Source: Sindora glabra (Eukaryota; Streptophyta; Magnoliopsida; Fabales; Fabaceae). Taken from it: 64,000 nt of DNA. A program made the translations under genes and the position numbers. Position 1 is the stretch's first letter, and the number at the start of each line of letters is the position of its first letter. The notes beneath the pieces are model-generated. The model was not told the DNA's origin. It saw only the letters and a program-made list of their open reading frames with translations, and made no database searches. This document shows, in pieces, positions 54,952 to 64,000 of this stretch. The stretch is taken from the NCBI GenBank assembly GCA_020226215.1, contig CM035235.1, forward strand, positions 55,519,511-55,583,510. Direction: 5' to 3'.

Positions 54952-55367
54952 CATAGTTATTAAATCTAAACTAATTTAATTAGTTCATTTAATTTATACT
55001 ATCTTACTAATTCTATAGGTAAATTAGTAAAAAAATCAATTTAATCAATAAAAATTTGGTTCAATCAAAAGTTTTTAATTAACCCGCCAAATCGATATAT
55101 TATATTAAATTAATGTTCCTTAGAAAAAAATTTAATTTATTTGATAATAAAATTTTATGTGACTTTAAATTATTTTCTTATTGTCATATTTTAATAAGTT
55201 ATAACATAAATTTAATATTATCTTATTTATTGAATGTATATTTTTTATTTTTTTGTATTTACATTATAAACAATTAGATTAAGGACTCGTTAATTCAATC
55301 AGTGACCCAATCAATCAAGCACAAATCTAATTTAAAGTGTAGGTCGAGTTTGATGATAATAACTATG
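54952..55367. mobile_element. MITE, ~416 bp, CATAGTTATTA ends
   Basis: Perfect 11 bp inverted ends catagttatta / taataactatg. Inside are the worn words ttggttcaatc, acccgcc, cagtgacccaatcaat, which recall a widespread plant MITE type with ggttcaacc and gacccag words. Flanks attaagcc and attaaaac agree at 6 of 8 bases, so a hAT-like 8 bp target duplication is possible but not proven. Confidence 0.7.
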
Positions 55368-55499
55368 ATTAAAACAAACGCATAATTGAATCTGACATAG
55401 ACTAACAAGGATTCAAATCTCCATCGCCTTGACTCATGACATTCCACCATCTATTTTTCTGATTTCACCATCTCATAAAATGCACAAGTTTTGGAGACA

Positions 55500-55950
55500 A
55501 TTAGTGAGTTAAAATGAATGGATGTGAAATCCCAGCATGCCCCCTTCAAGAATCACATCAAAGAGAGAGAGAATTAAACAAAAAAAAGAAAAAAAAGAGG
55601 AAGAAGAAGAAAAAGCACATAAAGACAAACACTAAGTAGTTCATGAGGACCATCCCGAAGAAAAAAAAGCCAAGAGTGTGAGAGTTGAAGGATCCAAATC
55701 AAGAGTCAAAGAAGGAGGGAGGAGTTGGCCACCTCCCTCCAGAAGATAAGATAAAAGGTGAAAGCAAAAGAGGGTGTGCATGTTTGTGAAATTGCAAGAA
55801 TGGGGGGCACATATCAAACATCCTGTTTAGCTATTGGGCCCCTTGACATTCATGTTTTGCATTGGTCCCCCTTTTTATTAGATCACAGTTGCCATAAAGG
55901 AAAATTAAAAGAAAAAAAAAATACATCTCTCAAATCATGACTCTATTTCA
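55500..55950 (+). other. Purine-rich, less AT-rich stretch; possible old gene flank
   Basis: GA-rich runs (aaagagagagagaat, gaggaagaagaagaaaaag) and the patch ggagttggccacctccctcc stand out from the surroundings. The base composition is like that of a gene leader or promoter. A 60-codon open frame at 55758-55940 resembles nothing known. I see no exon downstream to support a gene. Confidence 0.3.
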
Positions 55951-58900
55951 AATTTCATACCAGGAATAAAATAAAGATAAACTTAGCTCGTGAATCTGAA
56001 ATTTAATTCACAAATCTAATTCTCTCTGTTTTCTTCATTTTTTTTATATTAATGAAGGATAAATATAAAATGTTTATGAGTTTTGTTATATAAAAAATAA
56101 TAAATTATTTTATGATGAATTCAACCATTTAAAAAGTTGAATATTTTTATTTTTGGATCATCTTTTCTTTTTTTTTTCAAATTTCAAAATAAATAAGTCA
56201 AATGGAAAAAATATAAAACCAAAGGTAAAATAAAATAAAATAATAATATTCAATCTCTTAAAAAGTTAAACTCCTCTAAAATTATCCATAAGTAATTCTG
56301 AATTCAACCGTATGTAAAAATTCTGCAATTATTTGTTCCATAAAAAAATCTGCAAAATAAAAATAAATGTGAAAGTCAATAAAAATTGGAGCTTTGATTC
56401 TAATTCCTACGGGGAAATCAATTAAAAAAAGGGGGACAATTTCATGTAGAATATAGTAAGAGAAAAGTTGCTGAATGTGATACACCACATTTTTCATGTA
56501 TAAAAATATGTAATTATGTTAATGGGGCCAACATAGTCGAAAAAGTTGGCTTTCTGCTGAGTAAGTTTTAGGTGTCACTAGTCACTAGCTAAACTTGATT
56601 AGGTCATAATTTAAAAACTTGGTAAATTTTTTGGGAGCAAGGGAAATTATAAAAAAAATAAGGGAAGGAAATTGAAGCTAACAAAACAATATTATAATAT
56701 TTGATATAATTCGGAGCTTCTTAAATGGAAAAGTTAAAGATTTAGAATCTATTTATTTACTATTTTTAAAAATAATTTTTATTTTTATTTTAAAAAATAG
56801 AAAAACTCATTTGGAAATTTATTTTTAAAAACTATTTTCCTAATATTTAATTTAAAAACAAAAAATAAAAATTATTTTTCATATATTTTTCTTAACTCTT
56901 TTTTTATTCTTCATATTAATTTTGTAATTATATGAAATTTTTTCTTATTTACAATATCAAATGCTTTGTAATATTTCTTTTCCTTTTACTTGAAAATAAT
57001 TCTTTTAAAAAATAATTTTAAAAAATTAAAAAGTAAAAATATATCTAAACATACTTTTAACTTCCATTATCACTACTTTTTAAATTAAATTTTAATACAA
57101 AATAAGGTGAATTTATATTTTTTTTGTTCTAGGACTTTCATCTAGTAATCACATTAAACTCTGATTAATATGGAGTTAAGTTGGGTTGGACTTAATATAG
57201 GAGTAAAGTTCACCTTATACCAATTTTCATTTTCCCTAAGGTTTGAACTAAGCCCAAAAGATTATTGAACGAGTGGTGTTAAAATAAAATTTTAGAAAAA
57301 ATAGAGACATGTTCACTTAAGTAGGGATGATAATTCATATGTTAGAATCAATTTATTTATTAAACATATTAAAATAAGTTACTCATATAATTTGTTTAAT
57401 AATTTTAATTAATAAAATTTATATTAAAAAATTATTTGTTAAACTTAATTACTTATTATTTTTTATAAAAAATACTTTTAATTATTAATAAAATACTATT
57501 TTAAACTTTTATTATCATTTTATTAAAATAAAAATTTTATATTTTTATTATATATACTTATTTATAATTTAATTATTATATTTTTAAAAATAATTTTAAA
57601 ATTTTAATATAAATTTTTAAACAAATTAGCGTATTAACTTTAATCCTAACAAACATATCGTGCTCACAATTATTGTGTTGTGTTAGAAAGCATATAGATC
57701 ACCTAATTATTAACCAATTGAATTTTAATGTAAAATATAGATCATCGGGAGAACAGATTTTACAAGAATCCATAAGCTAATGTTTTATAAAATTAAGATA
57801 AAATTATAAATTTCGTTCATGAATTTGTAAAATGTTAATAAAATAATTCTTAAATTATAATAAATAACTAAATTTCTAAATAATTGTCTATAGAAATAAT
57901 TTCATTTATTTGTTCAAATCCATAGAGACAATTCCATTTTTGAATATTTGTATAGAATGACAAAATTATTTGCATGAACTATTATTTAATAACAAAAATT
58001 AGCTATTTAATATAATTTAAGGATCATTTTATCAATATTTTATAATTTCAAAAATAAAATTAATAATTTTGCTTAAAAAAATTAACCTTAGCATGATCAC
58101 TTAAAAAATATTTAACCTTAGCACAATCTCCCCTTTTCTTCTTGTTTCACAAAGAGCGTGAAGCAATTATAAATCATATCTAAGTAATCGTCATCACTCG
58201 TCGAAAATAAATTTCACCGTGGCGTATTTTCCTTTTAACATATAATAATCAATGTTTCTAAAACATGTTTTAAGGCAGGAATGTGGTCATAATATATAGT
58301 AGTATTGTATTTTAAGGTAAAATACTCTGTTTGATTTAAATACAATCATTTCCTCCCGATTTTCCGTTTTAGGCTAGAGATCCTCAAAGAATTAAAAATA
58401 ATTACACTCCACTTCCCTGGAAATGATTTTCCATTAGTTAGACTAACGGAAGTTAATTCACAAGTGGAAAAACAAATTAATTAGACAAAACTGCCCTCTT
58501 GCAAATATCAGACTTGGCAAAAGAAATTGGATAAGACTTGTTTAGAAATTTTACTTCATTTTTAAAAGTCAAAAACACAAAAGCATAACTTGAACTTCTA
58601 CAAATTCAACTTTTGATTTTTTTTTTTAATGGACAAGAGTTCCAAACCCTAAATATTTTTCAGGGTATGGACGTTCTATTTAATATTTTTACTAAATTCT
58701 ATCATATGTCACAAAAAATTGATTTCATTAATTTTTGTTTATCTATTCATAATTTTATGCCATTAAAATTAATTATTTCAACAACCTCCCAATATTTTAT
58801 ACATTTAAATTTTTTTATCCAAATCAATTTAATTATATTTTAACTTTTAAATCATATTACATTTATTTCTTTACTTATTCAATCAATTTTAATTCTATTG

Positions 58901-60300
58901 GCTCAATCAATTTAATTGATTCTACCCAAAAAAATCATTTACTTTCAAGATAAACATTACCATTAATTAATAAAATTAATTTTGTTACTTTTTTAATCAA
59001 ATCTGAGTGAATTAAGAAATTTTCTTTGAATTTTCATTAAAAACTCTTATTGCGATTTATTTATAGTACTATAAATTTTTTCTCAAATGTTTTTCCCATG
59101 TTGGTTCCAAGAAAGGTATTAGATTGCTTCATTTTTTTAGCATGATCTCCACTTTTTTGTGTAACAAATTGATTAAGCTTATTTATTTCCTTAAGTATTT
59201 TGTCATAAGTTAGTAAAAAAGAATAAAAAATTAAAAATATTATTAAATATTTAGTAAAAAAAGATAGCTTAATTACATCCTTGTGTCTTCACTTTTTTTG
59301 AGAAATGAATTAATTAAGTTAATATTCAATTATACAAATAAGAAATTATTATCAACATTCAATCAAAATTATTAAAGAAAATTGATAAATTTAGTATGAT
59401 ATTACATAACTAAAGTAAAGATGAAATATAATAATTTTAATAATTTAGCATTTAATCAAAATAATTAAAGAGAATTGATTAATTTATTATAGAATTAAAT
59501 AGTTAGATTAAAAATGATATATAATAAATAATTAATTAATATGACATGATTTTAATAACTCATATAAGTAAGGCTTCGTTTCAATTTAAATAAAAGTTGT
59601 GGCAGATTTAACGTTATCTTTTAAGAAATTGAAACCCATCAAGTCATCCATTTAATAAATAATCAATCAAATAATTTACTTTTATCTAAATATTCGGAGT
59701 GTGGATATCCCCAAAAAAATAAATTTTGTATTGAAATCTTGACCTTTTTTATATTAATCCTTTTATAAGTTTAATTTTTTAAATTCATCCGAACAAGAAC
59801 AAAATCAATTACATATGGATTTTTATTTTTGGCTTTTTTTAATTTGTCAAGAGATCAATGTCATGAAAAAAATCATATTTAAGACCGATTTGATTAAAAC
59901 AAGTTATTTTTAAATTATTTTACTATTTTTAAATTATTTTAGTAGTATTATTTTATTTTACACAATAATTTATTATTTACAAATTGTCTTAGATGAATTA
60001 AAAAATGGAAATTCCAATTGTAACTTGCATTGAAATAATTAAAAGTAATGGCTACAAATTATATTCAATTTTATATGACAAATTATTAGGAAATAAATGA
60101 AAAATAAAATAAAATCCACTCCTCAAACAATTAGCACATTCTCAATTCACTTTTGATGAAATTGATTTTTTTACCCAAACAATCAACGAATTGCATAAAA
60201 CCAAAATAACTTTTTTAAAAAACTAAAATTTGTATAAAAATAAGAAAAAAAAATCCAAATAAAAAACAAGAACAAGATAGAAATAAAAAGAAAAGCAAAA
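55951..60300. other. AT-rich non-coding DNA
   Basis: No coding, RNA or mobile feature that I can support. It consists of poly-A/T rich text with short open frames only. Confidence 0.5.
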
Positions 60301-63300
60301 AATTTCTCTCTACAAAATCAAGTCATTATAAGAAATTTGCCAAATTAAAGCCTGAAGTTGACAAAATTAAGGGAAAACAAAATCAAATGGAAGAAACAAA
60401 TACACAAAATTGAGCCTTAGATAAACAAAACTCTTAGCATTGACTTATAGAAAATCATTGACCTACTCCACTTCCCAAGCCATTAACACTTTGGGAGAAT
60501 TTCTCTCTCATTGACCATAGGTCTTAATATGAAGATTTGAAATTTGGCTTTGCATCAATCAATCTCTTTTTTTTATGTTCCTGATTCAATAATAAATCAA
60601 AATTACTTCTCAAATCAACTTTGAAAATTTTGGTGTTAAGGTACAAACCTTTTTTTTAAAATCCTACAAGTGGACTCCATCCATATCTAAGTTACATTAC
60701 ATTCTTCTTTCTCTTTCATTACATGTTGCTCATCTTGGAGAATTTGTCTCCAATCGTGGACTTTGTCTATCTACTCTTTTTTTTTTTTTTTTTTGCTTTG
60801 GCACAATTTGAGCCACTTGATATAAAATCAATATTAAAGCTTACATGGAGAGGTTTTTGGAAAGGGAAAAGGAAGAATGATGGCATCTGTTTAAGTGCAT
60901 CAAGGCATTGAAGAAAAAAAACTTAGGATTTGATTTGTTGAAAGAAGTTAATGCTTTGAAGAGAGAGAAAAGTTTATAGGTTGAGAAGAAAGATGTTAAA
61001 AAATGGTTTAAGAAGAAAAAGCTTCATGAATGCAAATAGAAAGTGAAATGGTGAGAAAAAATTTCAAGTTTCTAGATGATTATTGAAGTAAGAAAAAGAT
61101 CTAGAGCTTTTGGAAGATGAAAAAATGGAAAAGGCAAACATTGCTTGCCAGTCACTCTTACAAGTAAATAAAGGCATTTTTGTTCAAATAACTAAAATTT
61201 TAATGCCATATACTACAAGTGAAGAGAAAATTTCCATACCTTAATAAAGGAATAAGTCAACATTAAATAGGATCAACCTAACCTTACTTATCAAAATTAT
61301 ATATATATATCTATCTCAAGATAAATCTTTGTAATAGAATACTAAAACAAAAATGCTATTTCAAAGTACCATCAATTTCATTCATTATTTTAATAATAAT
61401 TATAAGAAAATTTGAGCAATTAATAAAATATCATAACCAAGTATATCAATTAAAATAAACCATTTTATGACTCTTGTTCATCTTTATCGCTTTACAAATC
61501 TAACATTATCCTTCTAGAGTTAACCTTATCTCTTTACAAATGGACACATAGATTTGGTGTAATAAGCCATAAGATGAGTATCATTGCTCTCAACATTATC
61601 AAGTTTCATTCAAGCACACTTTATTGAAATATAAAAAAATATCTGAACTAGTACTTTAACTTTAATTCTACAACATTAGCATTCATAACAATCCATGAAT
61701 AATTAAATTACATTACCAACCTTTTCTATCATTGAATTATTTAAGATTTCCAAGTCAATTCACAATTTATCATAAGGATCACATGATTGAACATAAAGTA
61801 AGGCACCACATATTTACTTAGCTAAGACCTCTATGACATAAGATTCACTTAAACATACACATTTGTTTCTATTTATGCATTAAGCTTAAAAATCTTTACT
61901 TTCATTTCACTGCCTTCTTACGTGTATATCAAACTCATTTATCATCTTATTACTCATATTAGAGTCATTTGTATTCATGAAGAGCATATAGAATTAAAAC
62001 ATTTTGATTAATACTTTTAAACTAGTAAAAATATTTGAAAAATTAAAGTAAATCGATTTCATAATCTATTCAAGTCATGCAGAAACAATTTAAACCTTAA
62101 TGAATTGATTCGTTAATCAATTACTACAGTATTTAGCACGGTGAATCGATTTAAATCAAATAGGAACACTTTAGATTTGATGAATCACTTTATGAATCAA
62201 TTTAGGACATCTGTAAGCACTTTATAACTTAGTGAGTTAATTCATTCAAAAAAATTTGTATATTTTCATGAATTTTTACTATTCATATGCTTCTTTATGG
62301 CTTCAATTACCATCTATATTATAACAACTCACAATTAAATCATCATATTTCATTAGAATCACTTTATATCATTCAAATCTAACTAAAAAATCCATGAATT
62401 AAAAGTATTTCTTACTCAAATCCATTTGTAATTATTCTGAGCCCTAACTAATTAAAATGTTAAATCTATGATATAAGTTGGAATTTTACGTGGAATGCTA
62501 CTCACCTAATCATAGAGCATGATTAATACATGATTACGTTGGAGAATTAATCCATTCTCTATCAAAGAGGAAAAAAATTTAAGGTAAGGCACAAACCTTT
62601 TTCTCAAACTCAAATCCTATGTTTTCTTCAATGAAACTTTTATTTAATCAAAATAAAAGGAATAAGATATAAGTGATATTAACATACTTAAATTCCTTAA
62701 AGATTAAAGGAGTGAAAATCTTTGTAAGAAAATCTAAAAAGAGGGGGGAAAGAAAGAAAGAGATTCATAGGGCTTTTTAGAGAGAAAGAAAGATGAGTGG
62801 GAAATTAAGAGAATTAAGAAAGATTTAGGTGGAAATGGAATAAAAAGGTTGCAACCTTTAAGGTAATTTAGGAATGAAAAATAGGTGTTTCACACTTACT
62901 CCTATATTATTCTCTTAAATCCTTATTTCCTTAAGATTTTGTACCCCTTTGTGATGAGTGAGTTATTATCATATGATGGTAATGAAATCCTATAGAACTT
63001 GCTAGATGCAATCAATTTTCCATAATATATTTAATCATCCACACCACTTCTTACAATAATTAGCTCAAGTGATACATCTTTCATTATTTCTTTACTAATA
63101 ATGATTGCATAAATTAATATGCTAAAAAAATTTCCTATCCTCACCTTTAGAGTTATAGGAACTTTTTAATTTTATTTATATCTCTATGATAGTTAGCCTT
63201 TCTAATAATCCTAAAATAATAAATGGTGTAAGAATGGTGAGATAATAATGAATATATGTGTACGTGGACACTTATGTCAAATAACCCTTTTGTATAGACT

Positions 63301-64000
63301 AAGAAATTTAGTGACAAACATTAAACTTAATTAATGACAAACCTTGTTTGAGTATTGAGACATTAGAGATCCATAGAATTTCGATTGAAAAACTAAAAGA
63401 GGTACTATTCACATATTTATCATATGGGTTAGTAAACTCAATTTAAGTAAAAATAATGTCTTAATTTGAAAGCTTAATGCTAGTTATACGAGTGAATTAA
63501 GGAAATTGTATCCACAAGCGTCAAGTTAAGAATGGAATTACCTTATTATTTAGTACCTTACTTGTAATTTATTATCTATTTATAGCAATAGGCCATAGTA
63601 GATTCTAGCATTCGCAAGGTAAAGAAAGGATTAGACTTACTAGGTAAGTATACTAAATTAGAAACATAAGTAAGATTTAGCAAAAACTACAAATGAATTA
63701 ACTGGGGTCATTTTATAATGAGCCAACAGGGTTTGTTAAAGCCCTTAGTACAAGGGATGGAATGTATAAGGAATTTGAGCTCAAGGTGTAAGATCTTGCT
63801 AGATAGGATAATGAGTTTTCATTTTTGAATCACTTAATTTTAACTTGAAGGTCATATGGATTTAACTTAAAATTGAATCTATACTAATAAGGTATTTAAT
63901 TCAAAAACTAGGCTTGGCTAATCATTAAAACACTTTTTTAAAAAAATGCAAATAAGACTAATATGTTTATGTAACACCATGATAGTAATTGAATCATAAT
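60301..64000. other. AT-rich DNA, possibly worn LTR sequence; nothing definite
   Basis: No protein domain can be read. A short cluster of tgaatcgattt / gaattgattcgtt words recurs at about 62040-62250. The words ggta(aggc)acaaaccttttt occur near 60640 and again near 62585, suggesting related repeat sequence. The window ends without a clear element boundary. Confidence 0.35.

Noticed and set aside
55700..55860. Possible microRNA precursor around ggccacctccctcc
   Set aside because: It does not match any mature plant miRNA I know well, and I see no clear complementary arm.
60723..60911. Open frame with TWRGFWKGKRKNDGIC
   Set aside because: No recognised family, a poly-T tract runs through it, and no neighbouring exon or splice site supports a gene.
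63970..63978. tgtaacacc near the window end as an LTR start
   Set aside because: The motif alone is too short and the rest of the putative LTR is outside the window.

Overview
This window reads as heterochromatic or gene-poor nuclear DNA of a flowering plant, most likely a eudicot. It is strongly AT-rich. It is packed with decayed transposons (Mutator-like, hAT, Ty1-copia, RTE-type LINE, a probable solo LTR, many MITEs), and it holds intron-containing relics of plant gene families (RIC1, ferric reductase, FAR1-related, DEMETER-like glycosylase, plastid TatA, plant mobile domain). I see no intact protein-coding gene, no rRNA or tRNA gene and no CRISPR array. Every recognisable reading frame is broken by stops, frameshifts, insertions or truncation. 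All identifications come from reading translated motifs by eye.

Layout. 1-8.0 kb: a decayed Mutator-like element (MULE) on the minus strand, with a transposase (4611-1650) followed by a plant-mobile-domain gene that runs off the left edge. Its 5' side holds degenerate minisatellite and telomere-like DNA and ends in a GC-rich block with G-box motifs. 8.5-17.4 kb: the first two exons of a ferric reductase (FRO) on plus and the first eleven exons of RIC1 on minus. They face each other, both have lost their 3' halves, and a copia fragment lies between them. 17.4-24 kb: duplicated AT-rich DNA and a 3.3 kb probable solo LTR, whose empty site is preserved in a neighbouring tandem repeat. 24-28 kb: copy 1 of an unclassified repeat family, interrupted by a MITE and by a 1.7 kb foldback MULE that itself carries a MITE. 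29.2-32.3 kb: a FAR1-related (FRS) pseudogene split by an RTE LINE. 34.5 kb: one unidentified open exon. 35.3-40.3 kb: a long multi-exon DEMETER-like DNA glycosylase pseudogene. 41.6-48.4 kb: copies 2 and 3 of the unclassified repeat. Copy 3 is interrupted by a 1,516 bp hAT element carrying a captured fragment of the plastid TatA gene. 48.4-64 kb: MITEs, microsatellites and featureless AT-rich DNA.

The genes do not work together as a system. The value of the window is as a record of nested insertion, gene-fragment capture and pseudogene decay. Many in-frame stops look like C-to-T changes at Arg CGA and Trp TGG codons, as expected for long-methylated DNA. The best candidates for something new are the hAT-captured TatA fragment, the unclassified 3 kb repeat family with internal monomers, and the convergent FRO/RIC1 truncation.
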